DNA of 64,000 bases from Mycobacterium ahvazicum (GCF_900176255.2 NZ_FXEG02000003.1:310001-374000); one strand, 5' to 3'. Counted from the first letter of the stretch, positions 52,624 through 63,165 are shown. Notes: a model not told the origin generated them from the sequence alone. A program made the numbers and translations.

Positions 52624-54564
52624 ATGCGAAGCCCCTACTCCGGCCGCCCTTTCACCACGTCAACGCCGGAAATCGCGGCGGCTTTGGAGGACGTCAGCGT
52701 TCCCACGCTGCTGTTGTCGCTCGTCCACATCACCGGCGACCCCCGCTTCATCCGCGACTACAAGCAGATGGGCATCTTCCTCAACGAGGTGCAGGGGTTC
52801 ATGTCGGAGGAGGACAAAGCCCGTGCCCGCGCCGAGGCGCTGACCGTCATCAGCGAATACCGCGACCGCGGGTGCCCCGAGCCGGAGCCACTGAGCCCGG
52901 AACTCATCCGGGAGATGATGGACTGGGCCGCCTGCGAACATGTTCCCGACGACTACCAATCCCTGGTCGCCGAGGAACTCGACCTTGACGGCACCGACCC
53001 TCGCCGCCCGGCGCCACTACCGGCCGGGCGAGGCGCCGACCTCCCGGTCCTGGTCATCGGGTGCGGCGAATCCGGCATCTTGGCCGGCGTGCGTCTTCAA
53101 CAAGCCAACATTGCCTTCACCATCGTGGAGAAGAACGCCGGCCCCGGCGGAACATGGTGGGAGAACAGCTATCCCGGAGCTCGCGTGGACGTGGCGAATC
53201 ACTTCTATTGCTACAGCTTCGAACCCAACAACGACTGGACGCACTTCTTCGCCGAGCAGCACGAGCTGCAGCACTACTTCACCAAGGTCATGGCCAAGCA
53301 CGACCTGAATGAGCATGTCCGGTGGAACACCGAGGTCGTCGCGGCCGAGTGGAACGACGACGCCGGCGCGTGGACAGTGTCGCTGCGCGGTGTCGACGGC
53401 GAAACCGAGACCCTGCGCGCCCGGGCCCTCATCACCGCGGTCGGCCAGCTGAACCGGCCGCAGATCCCCGAGTTCGACGGGGCCGAAAGCTTTGCGGGAC
53501 CGTCTTTTCACTCCGCGGCCTGGGATCACTCAGTCGATCTCCGCGGCAAGCGGGTTGCCTTGATCGGGGCCGGCGCCAGCGGCTTTCAGATCGCACCTGC
53601 GGTCGCCGGGGACGTCGGGCACCTCACCGTGTTCCAGCGGACCGCGCAGTGGATGTTCCCGAACGCGATGTACCACGACGAAGTCGGCGACGGCGTGCGC
53701 TGGGCGATGACGAACCTGCCGTTCTACGGACGGTGGTACCGCTTCCTCGTCCTGTGGCCCGGCTCGGACAAGGGCCTCGACGCCGCCGAAGGCGACCCGA
53801 ACTACGCGGGCGAGGATGCCGTCAGCGACATCAACGCCGCCGCGGCGATGATGTTCTCGCAGTGGATCACCAGCCAGGTCGGCGACGGCCCAGACTCCCA
53901 AGAACTGTTGGCCAAGGTGATGCCCGACTATCCCGCCTGCGGCAAACGCACGCTACAAGACAACGGCAGCTGGCTGCAGACCTTGCAGCGCGACAACGTC
54001 GAACTGGTGCGCACCGCGATCCAGAAGATCACACCCCGCGGCGTCGTCACCGAAGATGGTGTCGAGCACGAAGTCGACATCATCGTCTACGCCACCGGGT
54101 TCCGGCACACCGACGTGTTGTGGCCGCTGAAAGTGACCGGCCGCAACGGAATTGACTTACACCAGATGTGGGGGAGCCGCCCGTACGCCTACCTGGGCAT
54201 CACAGTTCCCGATTTCCCCAACTTCTTCATCATCTACGGACCCGGCACCCACCTCGCCCACGGCGGCAGCCTGATCTTCCAGTCCGAACTGCAGATGCGC
54301 TACATCGACCAGTGTCTCGCGCGACTGGCCGACGTCGACGTGCACTCGATGGAACCCAGGGCCGAAGCCGCGACCGACTGGCACCGACGGACGCAGACCC
54401 AGATCAAGAAAATGGTGTGGTCCCATCCCGCGGTCAAACACTCCTACTTCAAGAACGCCGACGGCGAAATCCACACGGTCAGCCCGTGGCGCCTCAACGA
54501 ATACTGGACCGCGGTACGCGAGCCCGACTGGTCTCAATTTGTTGTGCGACAACGCAGTTCCTAA
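52624..54564 (+). CDS. Baeyer-Villiger flavin monooxygenase (HAPMO-like)
   Basis: A 646-residue FAD/NADPH-dependent monooxygenase with an N-terminal extension of about 140 residues, as in 4-hydroxyacetophenone monooxygenase. The FAD motif is VIGCGESGILAG (about 143), the NADPH motif LIGAGASGFQIAPA (about 316), and the type I fingerprint FxGxxxHxxxW is exact in FAGPSFHSAAW (about 291). It would turn ketones into esters or lactones. A zinc alcohol dehydrogenase follows after 27 bp, a usual partner that supplies the ketone. The 246-bp gap to the divergent pstS holds their promoters; I see no clear phosphate box. Confidence 0.91.
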   Translation: MRSPYSGRPFTTSTPEIAAALEDVSVPTLLLSLVHITGDPRFIRDYKQMGIFLNEVQGFMSEEDKARARAEALTVISEYRDRGCPEPEPLSPELIREMMDWAACEHVPDDYQSLVAEELDLDGTDPRRPAPLPAGRGADLPVLVIGCGESGILAGVRLQQANIAFTIVEKNAGPGGTWWENSYPGARVDVANHFYCYSFEPNNDWTHFFAEQHELQHYFTKVMAKHDLNEHVRWNTEVVAAEWNDDAGAWTVSLRGVDGETETLRARALITAVGQLNRPQIPEFDGAESFAGPSFHSAAWDHSVDLRGKRVALIGAGASGFQIAPAVAGDVGHLTVFQRTAQWMFPNAMYHDEVGDGVRWAMTNLPFYGRWYRFLVLWPGSDKGLDAAEGDPNYAGEDAVSDINAAAAMMFSQWITSQVGDGPDSQELLAKVMPDYPACGKRTLQDNGSWLQTLQRDNVELVRTAIQKITPRGVVTEDGVEHEVDIIVYATGFRHTDVLWPLKVTGRNGIDLHQMWGSRPYAYLGITVPDFPNFFIIYGPGTHLAHGGSLIFQSELQMRYIDQCLARLADVDVHSMEPRAEAATDWHRRTQTQIKKMVWSHPAVKHSYFKNADGEIHTVSPWRLNEYWTAVREPDWSQFVVRQRSS

Positions 54565-54591
54565 TCCGACCAGGAAAGTGAGCACAGCACT

Positions 54592-55617
54592 ATGCGCACG
54601 GTAGTCGTCGACGGCCCCCGCAACATCCGGGTCGACACCCGTCCCGATCCTGTCCTTCCGGGCCCCGACGGAGCGGTTGTCGAGGTCACCGCCGCCGGCA
54701 TCTGCGGATCCGACCTGCATTTCTACGAGGCCGACTTTCCGATGCCCGACCCGGTCGCGCTGGGCCACGAGGCGGTCGGCACCGTGGTGGAAGTCGGGCC
54801 CGAGGTGCGCACTGTCCGAGCCGGAGATCAAGTCATGGTGTCGTCGGTCACCGGCTGCGGAAAGTGCCCGGGGTGCGCGACCCGCGATCCGGTCTTGTGC
54901 TACTCCGGTTTTCAGATCTTCGGCGGGGGCCTGCTCGGTGGTGCGCAAGCCGATCTGCTGGCCGTGCCGGCCGCCGATTTCCAGTTGCTGAAGATGCCCG
55001 ACGGCATCAGCACCGAACAGGCTCTGCTGCTCACCGACAACCTGGCCACCGGCTGGGCGGCGGCGCAGCGTGCCGACATTCCGTTCGGCGGCGCCGTCGC
55101 GGTCGTCGGATTGGGCGCTGTTGGTTTGTGCGCGCTGCGCAGTGCGTTTTTTCAGGGTGCTGCAACGGTTTTCGCAATCGATATGGTCGATGGCCGCTTG
55201 AACCGCGCGGCGGGGTGGGGTGCGACGCCGCTCAAAGCGCCGGCGCTCGAGGCGATCATGACGGCCACCGGCGGACGGGGCGCCGACGCGGTGATCGACG
55301 CCGTCGCCACGGATTCCTCTCTGACAGACGCGATCAACCTCGTCCGGCCCGGGGGCACCGTCTCGGTTGTCGGTGTGCACGATATGAATCCGTTCCCGCT
55401 CAACGCCTTGGGCTGCCTGATTCGCAGCACCAGCCTCCGATTCACCACGGCGCCGGTCCAGCGCACCTGGCCGGAGTTGATACCGCTGCTGCAATCGGGC
55501 CGACTCGACGTCGACGGCATCTTCACCACATCGATGCCTTTGGACGAAGCCGCCAAGGGCTACGCGACCGCGGAGTCGCGATCCGGTGACGACGTGAAGA
55601 TTCTGCTGAAACCCTAG
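54592..55617 (+). CDS. Zinc-dependent alcohol dehydrogenase, Rv1895-like
   Basis: A 341-residue medium-chain dehydrogenase. The catalytic zinc site has AAGICGSDLHFYE and LGHEAVGTVVE; a structural zinc site is present as CGKCPGCATRDPVLC. The cofactor motif is VVGLGAVGLCALR (about 165), followed by an Asp (AIDMV) that favours NAD. It is 27 bp after the Baeyer-Villiger gene and overlaps the convergent HAD gene by four bases. It could make the ketone for that monooxygenase or oxidise its product. Confidence 0.9.
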   Translation: MRTVVVDGPRNIRVDTRPDPVLPGPDGAVVEVTAAGICGSDLHFYEADFPMPDPVALGHEAVGTVVEVGPEVRTVRAGDQVMVSSVTGCGKCPGCATRDPVLCYSGFQIFGGGLLGGAQADLLAVPAADFQLLKMPDGISTEQALLLTDNLATGWAAAQRADIPFGGAVAVVGLGAVGLCALRSAFFQGAATVFAIDMVDGRLNRAAGWGATPLKAPALEAIMTATGGRGADAVIDAVATDSSLTDAINLVRPGGTVSVVGVHDMNPFPLNALGCLIRSTSLRFTTAPVQRTWPELIPLLQSGRLDVDGIFTTSMPLDEAAKGYATAESRSGDDVKILLKP

Positions 55618-56390
55618 GATTCGCGGCGGACGTGGTTCGTCAGGTACCGCAGCGTCCGCATCGGCCGGCGCCGCACCGAGGCGAGGCACATCACCGGCCA
55701 GCCGTGCGCTGCCGCCGCGGCGGCCAGGCCCGAGCGAGGATTCACCGGTCGCGGATAGCCGACCACCGACATCGACGCGGCGTCCTCGTCGCCGTCGGCA
55801 TAGAAGTAGCTGTGTTGCACCGCGACATCGTTTTCGGTGCAGAACTGTTGCACCGCGGCCGCTTTCGTCGTTCCCCAGACGATCGGTCTGACGATTCCGC
55901 CGGTGAGGCGTCCGAGCGCGTCCAGCTCGAAACGGTTGCACTGCACGTTGGAGATGCCGAGAAAACGCGCGACCGGCAGCGCCTGGATCGACAGCGCCGA
56001 GGAACTCAGCACCACGGTATGCCCGCGCTGCTGATGCGCGTGCACGATGTCGTGCATGTGCGAATACAGGCGTGAGGCAACACGTTCGACGAACAACCGC
56101 TCGCCCAGCTCATCGAGCTCGAGCAGTGATTCGCCTCGCAGATATCCCGCGGCCCGGACGATGAGGCGCTCGAATTCCAGGCGGCCGAATCGATAGCGCA
56201 GGGCGGCATCGAATACGCCGACCAGCTCGCCGAGCCCGACCTGCCGGCGCCGGATCCGGTCGCCGACATGAACCGCGGCCGTGAAGCCGTCCACCAGGGT
56301 GCCGTCGAGATCGAAGAAGGCGCCGACTCGCGGTCCTGGTGCACTGGCCGCGATCTCGGCAATGGCGTCGGCGGGCGAGAGCATCGTCAT
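55614..56390 (-). CDS. HAD-superfamily subfamily IB phosphatase
   Basis: A 258-residue HAD-IB hydrolase. The motifs are FFDLDGTLVDGF (I, with the nucleophile Asp), VLSSSALSIQALP (II), GTTKAAAVQQF (III, Lys) and YADGDEDAASM (IV, acidic pair). The cap is a helical insert after motif I. Such enzymes are phosphoserine phosphatase-like or, in mycobacteria, act with acyltransferases; here no acyltransferase domain is attached. The frame is open to 56555, but ATG 56390 or the internal ATG 56384 fits. The substrate is unknown. Confidence 0.85.
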   Translation of the reverse strand: MTMLSPADAIAEIAASAPGPRVGAFFDLDGTLVDGFTAAVHVGDRIRRRQVGLGELVGVFDAALRYRFGRLEFERLIVRAAGYLRGESLLELDELGERLFVERVASRLYSHMHDIVHAHQQRGHTVVLSSSALSIQALPVARFLGISNVQCNRFELDALGRLTGGIVRPIVWGTTKAAAVQQFCTENDVAVQHSYFYADGDEDAASMSVVGYPRPVNPRSGLAAAAAAHGWPVMCLASVRRRPMRTLRYLTNHVRRES

Positions 56391-56413
56391 AGTCACCACG
56401 TCGACTCCATCCG

Positions 56414-57337
56414 TCACCTGGTAGCCGTTATGTACTGCGAATGCATGAAACTGTCGATCTTCACGTCGACGGCGGGGGGCGTCATCCCGTAGCCGGCCTG
56501 TAGGTCCAGGGTGTTGCGGACGGGCTCGACGCTCCAGCCGTGTGCGGCCAGCCATTCGGCCGGTTCGCCCTGGGGCTCATACGTCAGGGCGGAGAAGTCC
56601 ACATCGCCGGACAGGTTGACCCCGGGGTGGTTGGTTTCCAGCGCTTCGAGCTGATCGTGGTCCAGTCGCGATCCCAGTGCGCCGATGGCGATTCGGCTGC
56701 CGGGTGCGCTGAGTCCGCTGATCCGGGTGAACAGGGTGTTCTGGGCTTCGTCGGTCAGGTAGGGCAATATCCCCTCGACCGACCACGCGCTCGGCCTTTC
56801 GGTGTCGAAGCCGGCCGCTTCCAGTGGCCTGGACCAGTCGGTGCGCAAGTCGGCTGCGACTTCAACCCGCGACGCCTTGGGCACCGCGCCGTGCTCGCTC
56901 AGCACACGAGCCTTGAATTCCAGGACTTTTGGCAGGTCGACTTCGAAAATGCTTGTTCCGGAAGGCCATTGGAGGCGATACGCGCGGGAGTCCAATCCGG
57001 CGGCGACGATCACCGCTTGCCGGATGCCCGCGTCGGCCGCGGAGCTGAAGAAGTCATCGAAAAACCGCGTTTGCACACCGTAGAGACGCGGAAACGCGGT
57101 CTCGTCGTCGGTACTTCCCGGATTGGCAAGCGCACCGGCCAAATACGGGTCCTGCGAGGCCTCGACGAATAGCTTCGCGTATTCGTCGCGGACCAGCGGT
57201 TGTGCGCTCAGGGCGTGCACAGCGCGCCATCCCGCCACCAGGAGAGCGGTGTAGCCCACGCTGCTGACGATGTCCCATTGGTCGTCATCGGAACGGAGCG
57301 AGCCGAATGCGGGCCCAGATTCAGGCGCAGTGCTCAC
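56414..57337 (-). CDS. SAM-dependent methyltransferase, Rv1896c-like
   Basis: A 307-residue methyltransferase of the same family as the one at 44504-45433. The entry motif is [20 protein letters not shown], with SAM motifs [15 protein letters not shown] and [13 protein letters not shown] and the [12 protein letters not shown] segment. GTG 57337 has AGGAGGGG eight bases upstream. It corresponds to Rv1896c (recall) and lies 23 bp before the HAD gene on the same strand, so the two may be one transcript. The substrate is unknown. Confidence 0.9.
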   Translation of the reverse strand: MSTAPESGPAFGSLRSDDDQWDIVSSVGYTALLVAGWRAVHALSAQPLVRDEYAKLFVEASQDPYLAGALANPGSTDDETAFPRLYGVQTRFFDDFFSSAADAGIRQAVIVAAGLDSRAYRLQWPSGTSIFEVDLPKVLEFKARVLSEHGAVPKASRVEVAADLRTDWSRPLEAAGFDTERPSAWSVEGILPYLTDEAQNTLFTRISGLSAPGSRIAIGALGSRLDHDQLEALETNHPGVNLSGDVDFSALTYEPQGEPAEWLAAHGWSVEPVRNTLDLQAGYGMTPPAVDVKIDSFMHSQYITATR

Positions 57338-57391
57338 GATCGCCCCTCCTATGTGGATCAACCGAGATCCACGGTACCTGCGAGGGCGTCT

Positions 57392-57823
57392 TCAGAGTTC
57401 AAGAAACACCGTTACTGGCCCCTCGTTGACCAATTCGACCTGCATATTCGCTCCGAACACGCCGGTTTCGACGCGGGCGCCCAAGCCGCGCAACTCCTCC
57501 GCGAACGCCGCGACCAGTGGCTCGGCGATCGCCCCGGGAGCCGCCGCGTTCCAGGACGGCCGGCGGCCCTTCGCGGTGTCGGCATAAAGCGTGAATTGGA
57601 TGACCACCAGGATCGGGGCATCGATGTCGGCCGCCGAACGTTCGTCGGCGAGAATGCGGAGGTTCCACAGCTTCTCGGCAAGACGGCGCGCCTTGTCGGC
57701 ATCGTCGGTGTGTGTGACGCCGACGAATGCCAGCAGGCCCTGACCTTCGGGCCGGATGGCACCGACCACCCGGCCGTCGACGGCCACCGCTGCCGACGAG
57801 ACCCGTTGCACCAGAACCCGCAT
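57392..57823 (-). CDS. dtd: D-aminoacyl-tRNA deacylase
   Basis: A 143-residue dimeric enzyme that removes D-amino acids from mischarged tRNA. The first strand [20 protein letters not shown], the [10 protein letters not shown] helix and the Gly-cisPro motif [11 protein letters not shown] (136-139) are family-typical. The usual SQFTLYAD motif reads VIQFTLYAD, with Ile75 replacing Ser; Gln76 is kept. The M. tuberculosis protein has Ser here (recall), so this is a real difference or a sequence error. It starts 38 bp from the divergent thiamine-binding gene. Confidence 0.92.
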   Translation of the reverse strand: MRVLVQRVSSAAVAVDGRVVGAIRPEGQGLLAFVGVTHTDDADKARRLAEKLWNLRILADERSAADIDAPILVVIQFTLYADTAKGRRPSWNAAAPGAIAEPLVAAFAEELRGLGARVETGVFGANMQVELVNEGPVTVFLEL

Positions 57824-57861
57824 GGTTCGATGCTGCCAGGCGCGATGGGTAGGCTCGACGG

Positions 57862-58167
57862 GTGTCTGTCCTTGTCGCGTTCTCGGTCACCCCGCTCGGC
57901 GTCGGCGAGGGCGTGGGCGAGATCGTCGCCGAAGCGGTGCGGGTGGTGCGCGACTCCGGGTTGCCCAACAAGACCGATTCGATGTTCACCGTGATCGAGG
58001 GCGATACCTGGGAGGAAGTGATGGCGGTCGTGCAGCGCGCCGTCGAGGCCGTGGCCGCTCGCGCCCCCAGGGTCAGCACGGTGATCAAGGTGGACATGCG
58101 CGCCGGCGTCGCGGACGCGATGACCCGGAAAGTCGCGACGGTCGAGCGCTACCTCGCCGAGGGCTGA
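57862..58167 (+). CDS. MTH1187-family thiamine-binding protein
   Basis: A 101-residue ferredoxin-like fold protein (DUF77/YqgV type); related proteins bind thiamine, and it is Rv1898 by position (recall). [41 protein letters not shown] and [18 protein letters not shown] are the usual segments. The start is GTG 57862. Its gene is divergent from dtd across 38 bp and precedes cinA by 48 bp on the same strand. Confidence 0.87.
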   Translation: MSVLVAFSVTPLGVGEGVGEIVAEAVRVVRDSGLPNKTDSMFTVIEGDTWEEVMAVVQRAVEAVAARAPRVSTVIKVDMRAGVADAMTRKVATVERYLAEG

Positions 58168-58215
58168 CGCGATGCACACTCGGCGCCATTACCGCGTTCC
58201 CGCGCCAGTAGGCTC

Positions 58216-59508
58216 ATGCCGGTGAGCGCACGCGCAGGCATCGTCGTCACTGGAACCGAAGTCCTCACCGGACGCGTCCAGGACCGAAACGGCCCGTGGA
58301 TCGCCGACCGGCTGCTCGAATTGGGCGTGGAGCTGGCCCACATCACCATCTGCGGCGATCGTCCCTCCGATATCGAGGCACAACTGCGCTTCATGGCCGA
58401 ACAGGGCGTGGACCTGATAGTCACCAGCGGGGGACTGGGCCCGACGGCTGACGACATGACCGTCGAGGTGGTGGCACGGTTCTGTGAACGCGAGCTGCTG
58501 CTCGATCAAGTTGTCGAAGACAAGATCGCCAACATTCTCAAAAAGCTTATGGCGCACTTTGATTCGGAAAGCTTCGACGCGGTGCGCGCGGCCAACCGCA
58601 AACAGGCCATGGTTCCCGCCGGTGCTCAGGTGCTCGACCCGGTGGGCACCGCCCCGGGCGTCGTGGTGCCCGGAAAGCCTACGGTGATCGTGCTTCCCGG
58701 CCCTCCGCGCGAGCTTCAGCCGATGTGGCACACGGCCATCGAGACCCCGGCGGCGCGCGACGCGATCGCCGGCCGCACGATCTACCGCCAGGACACCATC
58801 CGGATGTTCGGGCTGCCCGAGTCGGGGCTGGCCGAAACACTGCGTGATGCGCGGAATTCCGTCGCCGGATTCGACGCGCTGGAGATCACCACCTGTCTGC
58901 GGCGGGGCGAGATCGAAATGGTCACCCGGTACGAGCCCGACGCGGCGCAGGTCTACGCCCAACTGACAAAGTTGCTGCGTGACCGGCACGGTCAGCAGCT
59001 GTACTCCGAAGACGGATCACACGTCGACGATGTGGTCGCGCGGCTTCTGGCCGGGCGCCGGATAGCCACCGCGGAATCCTGCACCGCGGGGCTGGTGGCC
59101 GCTCGGCTGACCGACCGGCCCGGATCGTCGGACTACGTGATGGGCGGCGTGGTGAGCTACTCCAACGACGCGAAGGTGCAGCTACTCGGCGTGGATGCGG
59201 CACTGATCGACGCACACGGCGCGGTGTCGGAGCCGGTGGCCGAGGCGATGGCCGCCGGCGCGTTACGCCGTTTCGGCGCCGATACCGCCGTCGCGATCAC
59301 CGGCATCGCCGGCCCCGGCGGGGGCACGCCGGAGAAGCCGGTGGGCACGGTCTGTTTCACCGTTCGACTTGGCGCCCCCGGCGCCGCGGACCAGATTGTC
59401 ACCCGGACACTGCGACTGCCCGGCAACCGTTCCGATGTCCGCGAACGCTCGGCTACGGTTGCGATGCACATGCTGCGACGCGCGCTCAGCGAGCAAGCGC
59501 CCCTTTAG
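58216..59508 (+). CDS. cinA: CinA-like protein (molybdopterin-binding plus NMN-deamidase domains)
   Basis: A 430-residue two-domain protein. The N-terminal domain (about 1-170) is MoeA/MogA-like: [34 protein letters not shown] and [20 protein letters not shown]. The C-terminal PncC domain (about 265-425) has [17 protein letters not shown] and [18 protein letters not shown], as in nicotinamide-mononucleotide amidohydrolases. In mycobacteria CinA also cleaves NAD-isoniazid-type adducts (established for the M. tuberculosis protein). ATG 58216 is used; GTG 58222 is possible. Confidence 0.94.
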   Translation: MPVSARAGIVVTGTEVLTGRVQDRNGPWIADRLLELGVELAHITICGDRPSDIEAQLRFMAEQGVDLIVTSGGLGPTADDMTVEVVARFCERELLLDQVVEDKIANILKKLMAHFDSESFDAVRAANRKQAMVPAGAQVLDPVGTAPGVVVPGKPTVIVLPGPPRELQPMWHTAIETPAARDAIAGRTIYRQDTIRMFGLPESGLAETLRDARNSVAGFDALEITTCLRRGEIEMVTRYEPDAAQVYAQLTKLLRDRHGQQLYSEDGSHVDDVVARLLAGRRIATAESCTAGLVAARLTDRPGSSDYVMGGVVSYSNDAKVQLLGVDAALIDAHGAVSEPVAEAMAAGALRRFGADTAVAITGIAGPGGGTPEKPVGTVCFTVRLGAPGAADQIVTRTLRLPGNRSDVRERSATVAMHMLRRALSEQAPL

Positions 59509-59509
59509 A

Positions 59510-60781
59510 TCATTTGGCTTCCGTTGGCAGAAAAGCGGTTTCGGCGGTACCGAAGCGAAGTCCCGTCGCGTCCTTACCGATAAACGTCAGGAACGCCACG
59601 ACACATAGCACCGGCACAATCGTGGCGGCCAGCGCGAACGGATAGCCGTGCGTCTCGGCCAGTCGTTCCTGGATCGGCAGGTTGAACGCGGCCAGCAGAT
59701 TGCCCAGCTGGTACGTCACCCCGGGGTAGAGGCCGCGGATGGCATCCGGCGACAACTCGGTCAGGTGTGCCGGGATCACACCCCACGCGCCTTGCACGCA
59801 GACCTGCATCAAAAACGAACCGAGACACAGCATCGCCGCGGTACGGGAGAACGCGAACAGCGGCACGATCGGCAACCCCAGGATCGCGCAGAAGATCACG
59901 GTGTAGCGGCGGCTGAACCGTTGTGACATCGAGCCGAAGAACAGACCGCCGAGGATGGCACCGATGTTGTACACCACCACGATCCATTTCACCGTCACGC
60001 TGTCCAGGCCGGCGCCGTGGTTGGCCGTCGAACCCAAGAACGTCGGGTAGACGTCCTGCGTGCCGTGGCTCATCCAGTTGAAGGCCGTCATCAGCGCCAC
60101 CAGATAGAAGAACCGGCGGACGATCTTTCCGTCGCGCAGCACGTCGGTGACTTTGGTGTTGGTCAGTTTCATCTGATCCTGGGCTGCTTCCCACACCTCG
60201 GACTCTTGCACCCGGTACCGGATGATCAGGCTGATCAACGCCGGGATGATCGACAGACCGAACAGCCAACGCCACGACAGCCCCAACCAGTCCATCACCA
60301 CCAGCGATCCGATGCTGGCCAGTAGGTAGCCGAAGGCGTAGCCCTCCTGCAGCAGGCCGGAGAAAAAGCCGCGCCTCTCGACGGGAACCTTCTCCATGGC
60401 CAGGGCCGCACCCAGCCCCCATTCACCCCCCATGCCAAGGCCGTACAACAGCCGCAGGATGACCAGGACGGTGAAGTTGGGCGCGAATGCGCAAAGGAAA
60501 CCGACGATGGAGTAGAAGATCACGTCCACCATCAGCGGCGTGCGCCGGCCGACCCGGTCGGCCCACAGCCCGAACAACAAGGCACCCACCGGGCGCATGG
60601 CCAGAGTCGCCGTCGTGATGAAGGCGACCTCGGCCTTGCTGTGGTGGAAAGTCTTTGCGATGTCGGCATAGACGAACACGACGATGAAGTAGTCGAAGGC
60701 GTCCATCGTCCAGCCCAGCATCGCGGCAATGAACGAATTTCGCTGATCGGCGTTGATCCGTTGAGTTGTCACGTGAAGCAT
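59510..60781 (-). CDS. nanT: MFS symporter (NanT-like, Rv1902c)
   Basis: A 423-residue major-facilitator carrier with 12 membrane segments. Features of the metabolite:proton symporter branch are [20 protein letters not shown] (first segment), [17 protein letters not shown] (motif A) and [19 protein letters not shown]. tuberculosis annotation calls Rv1902c NanT, a sialic acid transporter (recall), but no sialic-acid genes are nearby, so the substrate should be treated as an unknown organic acid. GTG 60772 is an alternative start. It is divergent from an amidohydrolase gene across 56 bp and convergent with cinA. Confidence 0.88.
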   Translation of the reverse strand: MLHVTTQRINADQRNSFIAAMLGWTMDAFDYFIVVFVYADIAKTFHHSKAEVAFITTATLAMRPVGALLFGLWADRVGRRTPLMVDVIFYSIVGFLCAFAPNFTVLVILRLLYGLGMGGEWGLGAALAMEKVPVERRGFFSGLLQEGYAFGYLLASIGSLVVMDWLGLSWRWLFGLSIIPALISLIIRYRVQESEVWEAAQDQMKLTNTKVTDVLRDGKIVRRFFYLVALMTAFNWMSHGTQDVYPTFLGSTANHGAGLDSVTVKWIVVVYNIGAILGGLFFGSMSQRFSRRYTVIFCAILGLPIVPLFAFSRTAAMLCLGSFLMQVCVQGAWGVIPAHLTELSPDAIRGLYPGVTYQLGNLLAAFNLPIQERLAETHGYPFALAATIVPVLCVVAFLTFIGKDATGLRFGTAETAFLPTEAK

Positions 60782-60837
60782 CGTGGCGCACCGCGAGCCG
60801 TTTGACCATCCACGGCGCCGGAGTAAGTTCCGGGAAT

Positions 60838-61905
60838 ATGCGAATCATCGATGCCGATGGACATGTCGCCGAGAATTCCTCGCTGGCGATCGAAGCGATC
60901 AAGCGGTGGCCCGATCACGTCAAGCCCAGCACCGACCGACGCCTCCGGCTGATGATCGAAGGCCGAAACTATCCGGAGGATCGCGGCCCGGGTGCCGGCT
61001 GTCCGCCCGAACACGGAATCAGCAAGTCGCCCAACATCAACTGCTCGTCACCCGACGGCGTGCTGGGCGACGCCGACCGCGACCACATCGACACGATGGT
61101 CCTGTACCCGAGCCTGGGACTCTGCGCGCCCAGCCTCGAAGACCCGGAATTCGCTGCGGGATTCGCGCGGCTCTACAACCAGTGGATCGCGGATTACTGC
61201 GCCTCGTCGGGCGGCCGGTTGCGCGGCGTGGCCGTGACCCCGATCGAGCACGGACAGCCGGCCGTCGACGTCATGACCGAAGCCAAGGAACTCGGCCTGG
61301 TGGCGACTCTGGTCCCACCGGCGCTGAAGACCCGCAACCTGGATCATCCCGATCTCGACGCGTTCTACGCCGCCGCGGTGGAACTCGAGATGCCGCTGGG
61401 CATTCACGGCGCCCCCGGAATTCATCTGCCGAAGATCGGCGTGGACCGCTTCACCAATTACATCCAGGTGCACTGCATCAGCTTTCCGTTCGACCAGATG
61501 ACGGCGATGACGGCGATGGTTTCCGGCGGCGTCTTCGAGCGCCACCCCGCCTTGCGGGTTGCCTTCCTGGAAGCGGGCGCCGGCTGGGTTCCGTTCTTCA
61601 TGGACCGCCTGCACGAGCACTACGCGAAGCGAGGCGACTGGGTCGAACGCGGCTGGCGGCGCGACCCGCACGAATATCTGGCTGCGGGCAACATCTTCGT
61701 GACGTGTGAGCCGGAGGAACCGATCCTGCCCGGCGTGATCGACGTGCTGGGCGCCGACTTCATCATGTTCGCCAGCGACTACCCGCACTGGGACGGCGAG
61801 TGGCCGGAGAGCACCAAGCACCTGCGCACCCGCGCGGACATCAGCGAGCAGGCGCGCGAGAAGATCGCCAGCCGCAACGCGCAACGCTTTTACGCGCTCA
61901 ACTGA
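60838..61905 (+). CDS. Amidohydrolase_2 family metal-dependent hydrolase
   Basis: A 355-residue TIM-barrel hydrolase/decarboxylase-type protein. The start [14 protein letters not shown] has the D-x-H layout typical of the ACMSD-like branch; [14 protein letters not shown] supplies the later His, and [16 protein letters not shown] the metal Asp. ATG 60838 is chosen; the frame opens 72 bp upstream inside the nanT gene. It may decarboxylate or hydrolyse an aromatic or cyclic acid. The divergent MFS carrier, 56 bp away, could import its substrate (inference). Confidence 0.88.
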   Translation: MRIIDADGHVAENSSLAIEAIKRWPDHVKPSTDRRLRLMIEGRNYPEDRGPGAGCPPEHGISKSPNINCSSPDGVLGDADRDHIDTMVLYPSLGLCAPSLEDPEFAAGFARLYNQWIADYCASSGGRLRGVAVTPIEHGQPAVDVMTEAKELGLVATLVPPALKTRNLDHPDLDAFYAAAVELEMPLGIHGAPGIHLPKIGVDRFTNYIQVHCISFPFDQMTAMTAMVSGGVFERHPALRVAFLEAGAGWVPFFMDRLHEHYAKRGDWVERGWRRDPHEYLAAGNIFVTCEPEEPILPGVIDVLGADFIMFASDYPHWDGEWPESTKHLRTRADISEQAREKIASRNAQRFYALN

Positions 61906-61976
61906 ATCTGACCGCCTAGCGGCATGGGCCGAATGGCCCTGCCGGGCATTCAATTCGGATGGCAGGATCTTGCGGC

Positions 61977-62378
61977 ATGGGCTCCTTTCTGCTTCGCGCC
62001 GCCTTGACGGGTTTTGCCATGTGGATCGTCACCCACTTCGTTCACGGGCTGAGCTTCGTCGGCGGCAAGACGCCGCTGGAACGCATCGGCATCATCTTCG
62101 TCGTGGCCGTGGTCTTCGGGCTGGTCAACGCGTTCATCAAGCCGATCGTTACGTTCCTGTCCATTCCGCTGTACATCGTGACCCTGGGACTGTTCCACAT
62201 CGTCGTCAACGCGTTGATGCTCTGGCTCACGGCGTGGATCACCGAACACACCACGCACTGGGGACTGGCGATCGACCACTTCTGGTGGACGGCGATCTGG
62301 GCCGCGATCCTGTTGTCGATCGTGAGCTGGTTGCTGTCGCTGGTGGTCGGCGACGTCGACCGGCGCACCCGCGGCTGA
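61977..62378 (+). CDS. Phage-holin-family (PF04020-type) membrane protein, Rv1903-like
   Basis: A 133-residue integral membrane protein with four hydrophobic segments: ALTGFAMWIVTHFV, IGIIFVVAVVFGLVNAFI, FLSIPLYIVTLGLFHIVVNALM and AIWAAILLSIVSWLLSLVV. The VNAFIKPIVTFLSIPLYI turn is the family signature. Despite the family name it is a common bacterial protein not linked to lysis. ATG 61977 fits the conserved start. It ends four bases before the convergent enoyl-CoA hydratase gene. Confidence 0.86.
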   Translation: MGSFLLRAALTGFAMWIVTHFVHGLSFVGGKTPLERIGIIFVVAVVFGLVNAFIKPIVTFLSIPLYIVTLGLFHIVVNALMLWLTAWITEHTTHWGLAIDHFWWTAIWAAILLSIVSWLLSLVVGDVDRRTRG

Positions 62379-62382
62379 TCTC

Positions 62383-63165
62383 TCAGCGCGCCTGCCACCG
62401 CGGCGGTCGCTTCTCGGTGAAGGCACGCGGCCCTTCCTTGGCGTCCTCGGTCGCGAAAACCCGGTCGCTGTGCCGAGTCTCGTTGTCGTAGGCCGCTTCG
62501 AGATCGAGCGTCAGCCCTTCAACCGCAGACCGTTTGGTCGCATAGACCGCGAGCGGCGCGTTGGCGGCGATGCGCTGCGCGTAGTCATAGGCGGTGTCCA
62601 TCAGCCGCTCGCCCGGCACGACCTGGTTCAGCAGCCCCATGGCCAGGGCGCGCGGCGCGTCCACCATGTCGGCGGTCAGCAGCAGCTCCATCGCCAGGGC
62701 GTAGGGGATCTGGCGCGGCAGCCGCACCGTGCTGCCGCCGCCGGCGAAAAGGCCGCGCTTGGGTTCCATCAAGGCGAACCGCGCTTCGGGCACCGCGACG
62801 CGGATGTCGGTGCAGCCCAACATTTCAAAGCCACCCGCGACACACGTTCCGTTCACCGCCGCGATGATCGGCTTATACACCGGGAAACGATGCAACACGG
62901 CGTGGATGGCGTCGAGTGCGTCCCAGCAGTCAGGCTTGGGAAGGTCGCCGGTCAGTTCGGGAATGAATTTCTTCAGATCTGCTCCGGTGCAGAAATCCGG
63001 CCCTACGCCGGTGACCACAGCAACCCAGGCGCCGTCGTCGTCACGGAAGTCGGCCCACGCCTGAGCCAAATCGCGGAAATGTTCCATATCCAGCGAGTTG
63101 CGCGTGTCGGGGCGGTTGATCGTAATGGTGGCGATGTGAGCGTGAAGCGCGTAATCGATGCTCAC
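62383..63165 (-). CDS. Enoyl-CoA hydratase/isomerase family protein
   Basis: A 260-residue crotonase. Oxyanion-hole segments are FCTGADLKKFIP (about 56-67) and AAVNGTCVAGGFEMLGCTDI (about 105-124), followed by EPKRGLFAGGGSTVRLPRQI. The Glu of EPKRGLFAGGG is near the usual Glu144 position. A C-terminal EKRPPRWQ tail is usual for this group. The start is GTG 63165. The 250 bp upstream, before the divergent STAS gene, holds no gene. Confidence 0.88.
   Translation of the reverse strand: MSIDYALHAHIATITINRPDTRNSLDMEHFRDLAQAWADFRDDDGAWVAVVTGVGPDFCTGADLKKFIPELTGDLPKPDCWDALDAIHAVLHRFPVYKPIIAAVNGTCVAGGFEMLGCTDIRVAVPEARFALMEPKRGLFAGGGSTVRLPRQIPYALAMELLLTADMVDAPRALAMGLLNQVVPGERLMDTAYDYAQRIAANAPLAVYATKRSAVEGLTLDLEAAYDNETRHSDRVFATEDAKEGPRAFTEKRPPRWQAR

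Noticed and set aside
61977..62378. Phage lysis holin
   Set aside because: The PF04020-type family name is historical; no phage genes are nearby and the gene is part of the conserved chromosomal order.
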